Shown here piece by piece: positions 37,201-49,355 of a stretch of 64,000 bases of DNA. Positions within the stretch are counted from its first letter, which is position 1, and the number at the start of each line of letters is the position of its first letter. The translations under genes were made by a program, and so were the position numbers. The DNA is from Galbula dea (taxonomy: Eukaryota > Chordata > Aves > Piciformes > Galbulidae). Location of the stretch: assembly GCA_013399015.1 (NCBI GenBank), contig VWZX01001684.1, positions 496,001-560,000 on the forward strand. The letters are read 5' to 3'. The notes under the pieces are model-generated. The model was given only the letters and a program-made list of their open reading frames with translations. It was not told the origin of the DNA and did not search any database.

Positions 37201-40200
37201 CAGTGTCTTGGCCTCTTTCTGCCTCCAACAGGCCATGGGGACCTGCCAGCAGGTACCAGTGGGGCAATGCGACAAAAGAAAATGTCAGGGAGCTATCGAT
37301 AGCAACTGACAAATCCCATGGCAGAAGTGCTCGGTTCAGTGGCATGGCAGAAACTGCACTGGATTTGGAAGGTGAGGGGTCAGGAGGTCTGGAGGCTGCA
37401 TATGACAGAAATTCACCCCTCACACATACCTGTATGACTGTGCCAGAGTGCCAAAAAATAGTGGGAGACAACAGCACATTTGCTTAAATTAGTTCATTTT
37501 CTCAAAATATTCCCACAGCCAGAAGGGGTGGATTTTTATTTTTGTTAGCATCTCAGAGAGCTGCCAGACCTTGCCAGATGGATCTCCCCACTGTGTGCCT
37601 GGGACTGAGCTGGGCAGTGATCCCCCCAGACAGCTGGGTAAGCCCCAGCAGCAGGAACATGGCAGCCTTAACACCAACTGCTGAATTCAAAGGCAGGTAT
37701 TATTAACACTTCATCTTGTTTGCTCTCTCTTTTAGAGAAGAGGCAGCTATATTTTACTTGAATTTCCTTTTCACTTTTAAAGAGTGTCCAAAGGAGAAAT
37801 GCTAGTATGGTAAAGGAGATTTTGCTTTTGTTTGCCAGAATGTGAACCTGGAGCCAGAACGGTTCCTCTGTGGTAACTAAAGAGCTCAATCATTCATTAC
37901 CCTCCTGTTGGATGACATTTGCATCACCCATTGGGGAGATTTGTTCTTACCTAAACATGCAGAAAAAACAAGTGTATTAAGAGAAAAAAGGGTAATTTAT
38001 GCTACCTGCCATCATGATTAGTGGAGTGCCTCAACAGAATGAGAATAACTAATCATGAATTTTAACTGTTGCAAAATTAATTGGGAGTTGGGTCAAGTGC
38101 ATTGCTAAAATATTTGTATACACATTGGGATGTGTATTATAGCTTTTGTATTTGGCCCCCTGCTACAAATCACTGATCTGGATTATTATGACCCAGAAAT
38201 AGAAGTTTTGTTTCCTCCTGCTGCTACTTAATTTCAAATCCCATGTTTATATCCACACCATAAAATATTTTCTCCCATGTTATTCATGTGGTTCAGACTA
38301 GTTGGAAAGCTTCCTACTACATTTACACAAGTAGTTCTTCTTCACTGAAATTGCCTCCAGTAAAGGGATGATTTTTCTGCCATTCCTAGATCTAAACAAC
38401 AAAAAACCCCAAACTAAGGATGGGTAATTTAACTCTCAAAATAGGATATTTAGACCCAAAAGTTCTGAAAACCTTGGATTTACAACATTTCAATTCAAGT
38501 ACAATACCATTTTTGTGAAGACAAAGAAAGGGTCAAAACAGGGTATTTGGAAACACTGAAACCAACTACTCCCATTTATGGAAACAGTTTTTCATAGTCA
38601 GCTTATGAACATGTTCAGGATTTTGATATTTCAGCTAAGGAAAAAGTACCACAGAAATGGAAAATTCATAGGGAAGGAAAAACAATTTTCTGTCCAGCCC
38701 TGCATATTATTTACCCAACCAAGAGGCAGCCTGGAGCTCCAGAGAACTTGACAGAAGTTAGTAAAAGAGCCCCCTCATCACTTCAGATTTTCTCTTTGTT
38801 CTTATTACAAATCTATTGCAGCCTTTTGTCCACAATATTTTGGGAGTATGTATTTTTTTTTTCTTTTGCTTGTCACTCTGCAGGAAGCACTCACTGTAGA
38901 TAATACAAAACCATATAAAACAAATCTGTTTCCCCTTGCTGGAGCAATTCTAAAGACTAACCATCCCGTGGCAAAAGATTACCCATAGCTTAAGTCTATC
39001 TTACCTGAAACTGGCTCCCCATTACTTTTCCCCTACAATTTGAGTTCTAACTAATACAGCAAAATATTTTAACAAATTGCGTGGGCAATATTCTGTTCCC
39101 ACTTATTTCTGTGTTTCTTGTACCTCAAAGTAGTTATTTTCAGGTTTGAAGCCATGCAAATTAAAATAACTCATTTTCTTTCAATGTTACCAGTTCATAC
39201 ATGTATGTCTAAACACCTTATGCATATACTGTAAAGTTATGGCACTAAATGAAACTGCTTTAGAATGTCTGAATATTTTTACTTAATATAGTCACAGTGC
39301 GTGTTCTTTGCACTTGTCATCTGTAATTATTGCTGCTCTTAATCTGCACAGTTTAAAATTTGTGAAGATGATGATGGCATTTCCTGCAAGCAAGTAGAAA
39401 AGAAAACAAAATGAAAAAGAGCTGCTATTAAAATAAGTTGGGTCACACTTGAAGGACTTCTGAAGCTGTTCTGGAAAAGGCAAACTTCATTTTTGGGGAA
39501 GAATGAAGTGCTAATGTGCTGTCAGGGAAAAATCTACAGTTTCTGTTGAACTCAAGTAACTGAGAGTAGAAGGCAGACATGTTTAAATTACAGCTCTCTT
39601 CAGGTAGTGAAACTGTGCATCCTCTCATGTGTCTATAATATACTTAGTTGCACAGGACAATCATACTGTGACAGCTTGAAAGAAGGAGGACTCAGAAAAT
39701 AGAAAAGCAGTTTAAAATCCTTATTGAAACAATTTATTTTTGGAAGCTAGTGGCATTGCTTACTGCAGAAACAACAAAATTCTTTCCTTGAAGAAGCTAA
39801 TACTCTTGAATGGCCTTAAGGAAAGCTTACTTTCATTTAATTGTTTGCTGGCAGGACCATGGAAGGTGACTGAGTCCACCCTCCACCAAAGGACCAGTCT
39901 ACCTGTGCCAGCTCTGACCAATGCTGCCCAGCTCTTCTTGAGGAGTCTGAGGTTGGAGGCAGCACAACCACCTATCCACCTATCTTCTTCCCTATCCTTA
40001 TAATTTTTATTTTCTATTCTATTTTGCTGTGGTTTAAACCTGTTTGTGCATGGCCAATCCACTATGGAACAGGAGAGCAAATTCATCCTTTTCTCTTTAC
40101 AGCAGTCTTTCATATTTTGATATACATTCATACCTGTATTGTATAGCTATGCATGTTACTTTTAATTCTGCTGCTTTCCCCACTTTGACCTAAATCCCTG

Positions 40201-40599
40201 GGTTTTGGGTTTTTTTGTGTGTATGTAGGTTCTGGTTGGATTTGGGTCGGTATGGGTTTTTTGTTGTGTGTTTTTTTATGTTTGCTTTGGTTTGTTTGGG
40301 GTTTTTTAGCATTTCCTTGTAGGGCATATTTTATAGATATCCAATCATTCAGTTTGTTCTTTTCTTCTCTCTTCATGGGAGATATGATAAATATGTATGT
40401 TTACTGAAGCCAGAGAGACCACAGCTACAGAGCTTTTCCAGGGCTATGTAAATCAGGCTGTTTCACTAAGACCCTGTGCTTCTCTTTATTGTTTTATGTG
40501 GTTTGACTTTCTCAATACAGCTCTCTGACACTGGCCCCTTGGTATTGACTGTGATTCACATAACCACAGATCTTTCCTCCCCTTTTGTTTTTTTCACAT
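34290..40599. other. No gene supported; a GC-richer patch at 36.0-37.7 kb
   Basis: Mostly AT-rich. The patches at 36.0-36.35 kb and 37.0-37.65 kb are richer in GC and carry overlapping open frames on both strands, but I find no family motif or coherent splice chain. They could be decayed repeat or regulatory sequence. Confidence 0.45.
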
Positions 40600-41650
40600 A
40601 ACTGCAGCTTTTTTCTCTGCAGAACACCCAGTAGTTCCCCCTTTCCTGTTTGTACAGCCGATCATATCTGCCTCTGCCCAGCAGCATGTACTTATCCCTG
40701 TTGAATAGCACACTCCTTTTTTCAGGCTCAATTTCTAGGGTGTGAAAATCCTTCTAAATCCTACATCTGTCCTCCAGCATGCTAAAGCCTCTCAGTTTGG
40801 TATAATCTGCAGTTATGTAAACATGTTTTCTGAACCATTGCTGAGTTTATTAACATCCTTCTGATGACGAGGAGCTTGTACCAGCTCCCTAAATAACTTC
40901 ATCTACATTGTTTCCCTTGTTTACTTAAAGAACATCATATGAAACCATGTCAAAAATCTTACTGAAGTGACATCCAACATCACATCCAATGTTTCTCCTC
41001 CACTGGCAATTTTTGCAAGGGAGATTAGATTTGTTTGATATCTTTTGTTCTTGACAAAGCTGTGTTGGCTGTTATTTATGATACAGGTGCTTAAAAATTG
41101 CCCGTTTACTTGCTGCAGTGTTTTTATGGCCACTGAAATAAAATAAATTCCTGTTTCCTCCTTTCCTTTCAGCAATACTGTTTGTCCCTTTCTGTCCAAT
41201 AACATCCCTCCAACTGTAAACCAATAACATCCCTCCAACTGTAAATCCTGAAAGATAATCACTAGTAACTGAGATTTCACCAGCCAGTCTTTAGGTCCAA
41301 CTGATGGAAAAGCAGCAATTTTGTCTGAATTATTTCTCACTTGGTCCTCTGATAGTCAAGTCTGAAATTCACCTGGTTACCCAAGTATCAATAATGCCTG
41401 ATACTTAAAAAAACCAACCAAACAAATCAAAATTAGATGCAAAAATATTAAGAAGCTTGGCTTTCACAATGTTGTCTGTCAAACCTTCAGTTCTGCTTGA
41501 TACTAGGGTAATCATTTGCTTGATTCTTTTCCATTTCTGATGATGTTCTTCAAATGATTTCAGGTTACTCCCAATACTGCTTGCTAGTTGTGTCTCATTT
41601 TCTGCTGCCTTTTCTGATTTCATCCCTGAACAACTGGGCTACACTTTTGT
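40600..41650 (-). mobile_element. Old CR1 LINE, reverse-transcriptase region (antisense, broken)
   Basis: On the minus strand, three degraded pieces of the CR1 ORF2 protein appear in the correct order. KAKLLNIFASNFD (about 41460-41420) corresponds to the pre-RT 'FFASVF' region. SQHSFVKNKRYQTNLISL is near 41070-41015. HFSKIFDMVSYDVL (about 40970-40930) matches the RT 'FSKAFDTVS' motif, and ADYTKL (about 40815-40795) matches the catalytic ADD block, with its second Asp replaced by Tyr. Frames are broken between pieces and the spacing is shortened, so the element is inactive. The limits are approximate and similarity may continue to about 41.9 kb. Confidence 0.85.
41196..41245 (+). repeat. 25-bp perfect tandem duplication within the CR1 fossil
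   Basis: The unit starting CCAATAACATCCCTCCAACT occupies 41196-41220 and again 41221-41245 without a mismatch. Because the surrounding CR1 is very old, this duplication is likely recent. Confidence 0.95.
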
Positions 41651-43419
41651 AGCTTTCCCAAGCGACCTGACCCAGCTTCTCTTTTCTGGATGCTTCATTG
41701 CCATCTGAGGTTCAGGAACAGTTTGTGACAGCCAGGCTGATCTTTAACTATACCCCTTACCTCTTCTGCATGAATAGCTGACTGACTTACACTCATAATG
41801 TTATTTCTTTGAGGAACTGTCAGCTCTCTTAAACATCTTTTTTTGTCTGCAACAACCTCCTGGAACATCATATTGACCAGTTGTATGGGTTCATTGGAAT
41901 CTACCTTTATGAAACATCTTCTTTTTGATGGTGTTGCTTCTTTATAAAATCATGGAATATCCTTGCAAAAAAACTGTGAAGCCACATATATGTATGCATA
42001 GATAGATACATATACATACAGACATGTTTATCTCTCTCTTTCTGAAGTGAGAACTTAAAAATTGCCTGGCTTTTCTGACCCAAATAAATCAGTTTAACAC
42101 CTTTAGAAGAAAACAAAAGTGATGGGTGAGTCAGCAGAAAATAAGTTCATAATTGTGCTGGAAAATGGAAGCAGGCAGGACTTCTTATTCCTTTTCTAAA
42201 AATCTTACAAATAATTGTTTGCTTTTCATCAGCTATAGCTCATAGGTGAAGGACACATGTAAAGACATTAATGGATCCATTTGGCTCCTAGATTAGAAAA
42301 GAGTGTGAGTTTTCTTCTATTCTGCTCCTTTTACTAGTAATTTATCTGCGATCTTGTAGACATTTATTTTTATTGTTTATTCTCAGTTTCACCACAGCAG
42401 GGGTCTAAGAAGCAGGATTAATGTTGGCAAGGCTTCCTGATCTCAGTCTCCTGGGAGAATTACAAGCAGGTAGAGGACTGCAGCAGTTCATGTTCGACAG
42501 GCTCTGCAACAGTAGCTGTAGAAATAAAAGGTATGGTGTCCCACTGGCTCACAGGGAACAGATTCCTCAGATGTTATATATCTAGAACTAGCTTAGGTTT
42601 AAAGGACATCTTTAAAATGTTTTTGTTTCCTCTGTGTCTCCCAAGGACTTACTCTCTGACACTTGGCACATTTCCGTATACATCTCTATAGTGAATATGA
42701 TCTCTTATTTTCCTGTAGAAGTTCCACATGACAGAAAGAATTTTATAAGCAGCATCCATCTGCATTGGTTACAAGCATACCACACTTGCCTATAAAGGTT
42801 TACTGCAAGCACGTTTCAGTATTTCTTTGTCTTTCTCTTGCATGTTTTCAGTCACTCGGATTAACACATTTTTACATGTTTCTCTCATGTTGTTTAAATA
42901 TTGAATACTTATATTTTATGGCAAGGACATTTTATCTTGTTCTAAAGAACCCTTTGCCAATATGAGTGCTTAAAATAGTAGTAACTTTCAATATAGGTAG
43001 GAAATTCAAGTGTGCTGTATGAATTTCAGCTGGAGAGGGTTTTAGGCATCTATTCCCCTCCCCCACCAAAAAACCTTCCTCGACTCTGACGCTCATTGCC
43101 TTAGCTTAGGTTTGAATTTAAAATTTCACTTTCAAGTGTTGCAAGTAGCGAAGATGGAACTCGGGCATGGAAAGTCCTGAACCCTGGTAGAATTTAAGAC
43201 ATGATTTCTCATCAGATAGACTTATGACTGCACAGCTTTTGGGATCTGAACTAAAATACCCACAGCTTATAAAACGGGAACAAACCCTCCTAAAAAGCCA
43301 AGGGTGTGCTTTTCAGCTATTACGCAGTCTTCACAAGTGTGGATCTCTGTGAGATAATGCTATAAAATTACTCAAGCAGACGGGCACTAATTGTAAGATG
43401 CATTATTTGTTATCGTTTG
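41651..43419. other. No gene supported
   Basis: AT-rich DNA left of island B. There is a short GATA/TACA-type simple repeat near 41985-42025. No exon is supported. Confidence 0.5.
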
Positions 43420-43640
43420 TGCACGTACAATGCAGAGTGTAAGGCAGGTAATTCGGCCCGTGTAGCTGCGCCTTCACACCGACGGTGGAGGTAGCACACA
43501 GGTGTAGCGGTGGCTCCAGTGTTCTGCAGCGCTTCCCGTAACACTGTCAAGCGCAAAACCTTCCCCGGAGTTCTCACACATTTTCCAGACTGCTTACATC
43601 GAAGGCTCCTACAGAAACACCTGCCATGGGATCACCTTAC

Positions 43641-43900
43641 CTCCTCCCACGGCGTTCCCGCTACCAGGGCATAGGACCGCGGATCCCCACCCCAGTCCTT
43701 CTCAGATGCCGGCCGCCCCCAACTCTTGCTGCTTCCCGCTGCAGCGACGCGACGGTCGCTCCCGTTTCCCCCGAAGCTGGTTAGCCCCAGCCGCACGGCA
43801 GTTGGGAGCGAGTCACCTCCCACCCCGCCGCAAGATGGCTCCAGGACAGCGGGGCGTCCGCTGCTTCCCTTTGGCAACGCGAGGGGACGGCGCCAGGTTT
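43641..43900 (-). other. Candidate minus-strand exon 1 from island B (start approximate)
   Basis: CACCTTAC|CTCCTCCC on the plus strand is a near-consensus minus-strand donor, GGGAGGAG|GTAAGGTG. The exon upstream of it carries an open frame of about 78 codons, but this is GC-rich sequence with no family features and may be 5' UTR of a coding gene or a divergent non-coding transcript. I could not find its following exons between 18 and 43.6 kb. Confidence 0.4.
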
Positions 43901-44205
43901 AAACGGGAGAGGTCCACGAGACGATAGTGGATGGGAGAGGCTGGGGTCTGCCTTACGGCCAGCCTGGATGGGACGGCAGGACCCTTAACGTGCCCGCACG
44001 GGCCGAGACATTCCCCGCAGGTACGGGCGAGGTGCAGGGATACCGGCTAGCCCCGGGCCTCCATGGCATATGCTGCTGCCGCTAAGAGGCGCAGAACCGC
44101 GGTCCGCGCCTCCACCGCCGCTTCCCCCCGCGGCGGGCGGAAGGGGGGGGTCGGGGGGAGGCCCGCGCCCCCGGTGCCGCTGCCGGGCATGCGCCATGCC
44201 CCCAG

Positions 44206-44216
44206 AACATGGCGGC
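44206..44216 (+). promoter_or_regulatory. YY1 motif
   Basis: AACATGGCGGC matches the YY1 consensus exactly and lies about 56 bases before the candidate start codon at 44272. An NRF1-like site lies about 10 bases upstream of it. Together they suggest a housekeeping promoter firing rightwards. Confidence 0.7.
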
Positions 44217-44271
44217 AGCGTGAGGCTGGCGACGGTAGGAGTCGCTTGACAGGCGTGGGAGCCGCCGGGGG

Positions 44272-44297
44272 ATGCTGAGTCGCTTCCTGCCCGCCCG
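44272..44297 (+). CDS. Candidate exon 1 coding part of plus-strand gene
   Basis: An ATG at 44272 begins MLSRFLPA and the exon ends in a split codon, CG|GTGAGT, an excellent donor. The start lies just downstream of the NRF1 and YY1 motifs. A short upstream ATG (44209, MAAA-type) is followed immediately by a stop and may act as an upstream ORF. The CG overhang joins exon 2 (45962) to give Arg. I do not recognise the protein. The two other island donors (after 44731 and 44824) could give alternative non-coding first exons. Confidence 0.42.
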
Positions 44298-45961
44298 GTG
44301 AGTGGCGGCGGCGCTCCCCGCAGCGGCGGGCAGGGGAAGGGAGGAGTGGGGAGAGAAAGGCAGGAGAGACGGGGTCGCGTCTCGTTCCTCGGACTCCCAC
44401 CGAGACCTCTGCCCGTCGTGGCCGCGCTGGGCGCTGCGGTGGAAGGAAAGCAGCAGCGGCACCATCCCTTCCTCCTTGTCCCCTTTCTTCCTTTCCGGGG
44501 TGCCTCGGGTTGCCGCCCCCGCCAGCCCCGCCGTGCTGGAAGCAGCAACGGGTCCGGCCGGAGCTGCCCCGGGCTCAGGCGCCGCAACCCGGCCTCTCAG
44601 AGCTGTCCGCTCCCCTCCTCGGCGAGCTGAGCTCCTAGCGCAGCCAGTCTCGCCGTCCCTCGCCTGCGGGAAGCTGCCGGTCGCTCGGACAGGGACGCAG
44701 TGAGGGCGGTGCGGCCAGAGCCGCTGCCCGGGTGAGAAGAACGGGGCGGCTCTGCCTCCTGCCATCAACAAAGTTCCTCTCCGGGGTACGGTGGTCGCGG
44801 CTCCCGGGTAGCGGGAGCCCCGCGGTGAGTAAGTGTGGCACGGGAGATCCCGGAGCGGACGCTACCCTGAACCGCCCTCTTCCCGCCCCGCCGGTGCCGC
44901 TGTGGCGTGGCTGCGCCCGAGAGGAGCACCGCTCCCTGCCGGGGCCGGCGGCGTTTGACAGGAGCACGGGGCAGACACGCCTCCCCTGCCGGGGCGGTGC
45001 TGCTGCCTTCCCCCTGCCGGCGTCAGCTCCGTGCCCGCCTGCCCGCTGAGCTTTCCCTGCCGGGGTGGCGGGGGATGCGCCTGCCCCTGCCCTGGTCCTC
45101 GCTGCCGCGGCTCCTGGCGACCGCTGAGGCTGCTGTGGTCCCGGGAGGCGGTTGTTAAGCTGTAAAACTGGATGCGCGTTAAAAATTAAAACAATTCGGA
45201 GCGCGCCCTTGTGTTTGGTAAGGAGGTTGGGGTGCTGCTGGAAGGCTACGCGGTGAAAGGGTGGCCGGTTGCGGGGCACCTGTGGGCTTGCGGTGTGCTG
45301 TGGCACCGTTCCTGTTTCCGTTACAGTTAAACTGCGTTTTATGGCGTACGTTGAAGATGTCTTGCAGAGGGAATAGTCTTCTCCATAAATGTGTGATGGT
45401 CCAAAGAAAGTAGTTAAGGATGATGTGAAAACTTCTGTTCTTACAGTGGTGCTTACCATCGCTATCTTTAGCTGCTGGGACAAACGGCAAAGAAGATTGC
45501 AGTGCTGTAGTAATTAATGTTCAAGTTAAATTTTGTGCTCGGTTCTTCTTTAGCAGTAGACTCTTGGAAGTGTTTTTAAAAGTTTTGAAGTTGTTACTTA
45601 CTGCCGTTTGAAGTTGATGCCTTTCCCTATAGTAATTTTTTCTTTCTCTCTGATTAATTAGGCTATAGCAGATAGCAAAAAATAATCTTAAAGCCTAAAA
45701 ACTTAATGAAGAGGTGAAATACTGAAATCTTAGTGAGTTCTAATGATGCAAACCTCACTTGTGACTCATACATATTATAAATAATATCGGCATGGTGATT
45801 TAAAACTTAAAAGGCATATTTTGGAGATTTGAATGTAGCATTTCAGAGCGTCCTGCGTCTGACTTGTAAAGTTTGACTGGTTATGAATTTTTTATTATTC
45901 AGAGTAGCAATTGTAAACCTTTTGGATTTTTAAAGCTTTCATACTGCACCTTACTCTTCAG

Positions 45962-45987
45962 CAATGGTGGAGAAAAAGTCACTCAGG
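45962..45987 (+). CDS. Candidate 26-nt exon 2 of plus-strand gene
   Basis: The acceptor (CTGCACCTTACTCTTCAG) and donor (CAGG|GTAAGTAA) are both close to consensus. In phase with exon 1 it reads NGGEKVTQ and leaves one G. The exon is small, but its two strong splice sites and phase fit on both sides make it the best internal exon in the window. If exon 1 is non-coding, an ATG inside this exon (45964) gives another frame, MVEKKSLR. Confidence 0.42.
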
Positions 45988-47862
45988 GTAAGTAACAACG
46001 GCAGCACTTCTGCACGTGGGAAGAGTAATGGCAGGAAGGCGTTCGCAGTGTTATGGTTATATTTGAAGTTGTCATATTGACATCAGGCAATAAACAGGGG
46101 AGTGAACGTGTTTTGGCGTACCAGTTCTCCACGGGCACTGCTCACAGTCCGCCATCAAGCACTGCTCAGATCGCAGCAGCCCGCAGCCCGTGTGAATGGA
46201 CTCGCTGGCAGCGTGTCCAGGGAAATTGCTCCTACTCCTCCTGCCGTCTTGGGAGTGGGAGGAGCTGGTTTTCTCCCTTAGGGTATCATAAAATGTAAGG
46301 AAGGATATTACTTGAATTGATGTGAAGAAAAAGCACACTGAAGACACTTCTGTTGCTGCTTTATTTATGGGAAGTTTTCTAGTAATACAAGCAGGAGACA
46401 GTGCTAAAGAGTATATGGTAGAACTGAAGCTGAGACCTGGAAGCACTTGAATGGCTTTTAACTTTAACACAGTCTCATCTTGAATATAAAAGTAATGTTT
46501 ACTGGTTTTGTTTGACTCTTATCTGATGGAATTGATGCTCTTCTATTTGGCGTAAATCTGTAATAATATTTGTTTAATAAGGTGGTGATATTTCTGTGTG
46601 TCTTTCAGGTTGCTTGGTATTGTATATTTTTATAGTAGTGTTCAGATTCAGCAAAAACAAATGCTAGCTTTTGATTATGTTGTAACTGCAAATATAAACT
46701 ACATTCACTCTGATTAGAAGTCATAGGATATGCAAACGTGACTGTCTCTATTTACATTGTTCTTTAAATTCAGTCGTATGTGAAGTGTAGGGAGGTTAGG
46801 GAAGAAGTAATGACAGACCCCTCAAGTATGTTTCCTCAAACTTTGTATATTCTGCTTTGAATGTGCAAATACCTTGTTTATCTTTGTTGCAACTGTGCTT
46901 GCTGTGTCCAGATACTGTACACTTGTAAGGCAGAGGCATTGTTTTCTGGAGTAGCTACTTAAGTTTAGAAGAGGCATTGAAGAGTGTTTCCTTTACCAAA
47001 GCAAGTGTAACTTTGTTTTTACTCATGTGAATTTGTAGTACTGAGAAAATATTAATTCTAGTATTTTTCTAAAAGGTGTTTGTATAAAACAACAAGGTTG
47101 CTTTACTTAAGGAGAATGTGAAAAAGCCTGAGGCAAACATAGATAGCTCCTTCTGCCCTTTGTGCATAGGTGTCTTTCTCATGATTTGCCTCAGTGTTTT
47201 CTTACTATTCCATTGGGATTGTGAGCAGTGGGTGAGCCCTGTTGCTCCCTTTACTGCTGCAGTTGATCCATAATGGGCTGCATATATGGGGAAAAATTAA
47301 GTCCTCAGTAATTATCTTTTGATATTCAGTAGCATCACTAACAGGAAACGACATTTGTTATTAACTGTCCAGGACGCAGCAGCTGCCTTTCTTACTCATC
47401 TGGATATACCTTCCTCAAATGAGGATGGGTGAAATACACAGTTGTTCTTGCATGTTTTAAGATAGTCTTCGAAAATACTATTTGACAGTCTGTTGTAATA
47501 TTTTCGAAGTGTAAATATAGAACGAATGACAGGTAGAGACCAGGACACTGGTTGAAGGAGTCTAAACGAGGGAGGCTGTTAACCAACTTCTTGACCTCTG
47601 TATCAGCAGGGCATTTGAAGTTCGGTTCATTCCCATTTGAAAGAAATTGCCTTGGGCACCCAGCCTTAGTGCTGATTGCTTCTTCCAGAGATTAAAATCT
47701 CAAATGTAAAGGACTGTACTCTTTGTGTTCTTTAAAGTGTAAGACATGCAACATAAATGGCCCAGAGCTCTTCAGATTTTTCTAGCATGTGGGAAGAGCC
47801 AGAAAATCCCATATAAAGTTATTGAAACTTAAGAGATCAGTTTGTAAATATGAAGCATGGAA

Positions 47863-47944
47863 ATGTTACAAGTTACCAGTGCTTGAATGTTACAAGTTAC
47901 CAGTGCTTGAATGTTACAAGTTACCAGTGCTTGAATGTTACAAG
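47863..47944 (+). repeat. 24-bp tandem repeat, 3.4 copies
   Basis: The unit begins ATGTTACAAGTTACCAGTGC and repeats at 47863, 47887, 47911 and 47935 (the last partial), with no mismatch seen. Because the unit is a multiple of three, the minus strand stays open and would encode an eight-residue repeat. I regard that as incidental. Confidence 0.97.
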
Positions 47945-49339
47945 TGTTATCATTACATCTGGTAATCTTGATATTTTTGCAAATACTTCTCATTTGGCTC
48001 CATGTAATTTGAAGTCCTAGAATATTTGTTGACATTCTGATGCAATTTGATGAATGATTCTTTTTTACTGTGATTTTTGTTTTGGTATATGAGAGTGTTT
48101 TTACTAATAGAATTTGTAAAACTTCTTTGAAGGCTTTTTTTGGTGATATCCTGATGTAGAGAGGTAGAAAGGTTTACTATTAGTTATATGCAGTGAAGTT
48201 TATTTTTGCATTGTAGTGATGACTGGTGGTGGTGAGGTACATGTGATGTGTGTGAACGGCTTTACTTACGATGCCTAAGTGGAGATGATCAATTTCCTCA
48301 AGGTAAAGCCTCTAAAAAGTGAAACAATTAAGACCTTAAGTGAGTTGTAGTTTACTTTAAGTGTGTATTTCTGTGTAAATACTATTTTTGTACCTTCCTC
48401 ACCTCTCAGCTGACTGGGCATGGTCAATGAGGTGCCTCTTGCTTCTGGAGCAACAAGAGATGATTTGGTGAGTAAGCAGCTCCGTCCACGTGTAGGGGTG
48501 TGTGTAAACTCCTGACATTGCCTAAAACCTCTATCCTGTATCTGTGATTTCTGCAAATATATGTATTGTATTTCGGGATGGGCAAGGGGTGCTTGCAGGA
48601 GTAGAGGGATGGCTTCAGGTACCTGAGCCAACAACGAACAGACTTCCCTTTTGTCTGCAGCAGGTGTATAGACAAAGAGTATCTGATGTGCAAATAAATG
48701 GTGATGATGATCCTCAAAGGTACCCACATCTCCTCCTTGTTAGTCTTCCTGCTTGGTCAACAAGGACATAAAGGTGGAGGAAAGTCAGGAGCTGCGTCAC
48801 AGCCATTCAGAAAGCAGCAGCTGTCTTTACAGGCTGCTTTATCTCTTTTATTTGGGCTTGCTCTGATACTTTCGCTTGTAGATAGTGGACATTGGGCACA
48901 GATATATACAATTAGACCATTTGTAGTAGAGGGGGCATACTGTCTCCTACCCTTAGCAACTCTCCTCCCAAGATACCTGTTACAAAAAGTAACAGCTTTA
49001 CTTTCTATGTCCTTGGAATAGGACCAAAAATCTAGTATTTTCTTATCTTAAATCTAAATGAGTTGACGAAGTACAGACTTCTTTGTGATGGTAAGTTACA
49101 TGTCTATTTCAGCAGTGCAGATTTGATTCATAGTGCTGGACCTCAGTGAAGCTGCCTGCTTTATGGGTAGTGGTTGTTCATTTTTGGATCCAAATTGGTG
49201 CCATGCTGTGTGCATATTGTAGTTCTTCTGTGTGATCTTTCCTTGCCTTTTCTGAATTAGTTGCAGAGCCTAATATCAGTGTCTTTCTGGAATACTAAAA
49301 CCTTTAACAAAATTTTAGTGCTCCTCCATTTTTTTATTG

Positions 49340-49355
49340 TTTTTTTTTTTTTTTT
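49340..49355 (+). repeat. Poly(T) run
   Basis: A T run of about 16 directly before AG; it could look like a splice acceptor but no supported exon follows. Confidence 0.9.

Larger units (their letters stand above)
43420..45200. promoter_or_regulatory. CpG island B, probably bidirectional promoter
   Basis: A 1.8-kb CpG-dense block. It includes an NRF1-like site (GGGCATGCGCCA, 44185-44196), a perfect YY1 motif (AACATGGCGGC, 44206-44216) and a second YY1-like AAGATGGC near 43832. Donors point right (after 44297, 44731 and 44824) and left (minus strand GGAG|GTAAGG at 43641). YY1 sites in this orientation usually lie just downstream of a plus-strand start site, which fits the ATG at 44272. Confidence 0.88.

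Noticed and set aside
44635..45483. Minus-strand open frame of 282 codons across island B
   Set aside because: The longest frame in the window, but it overlaps other long frames on both strands in CpG-rich DNA, has Arg/Pro/Ala-rich composition and no recognisable domain. Stop scarcity from GC content explains it.
48664..48720. Exon-like segment reading VYRQRVSDVQINGDDDPQ behind a good acceptor
   Set aside because: Its donor (GTACCC) is poor, and in the phase left by candidate exon 2 it hits a stop at once.
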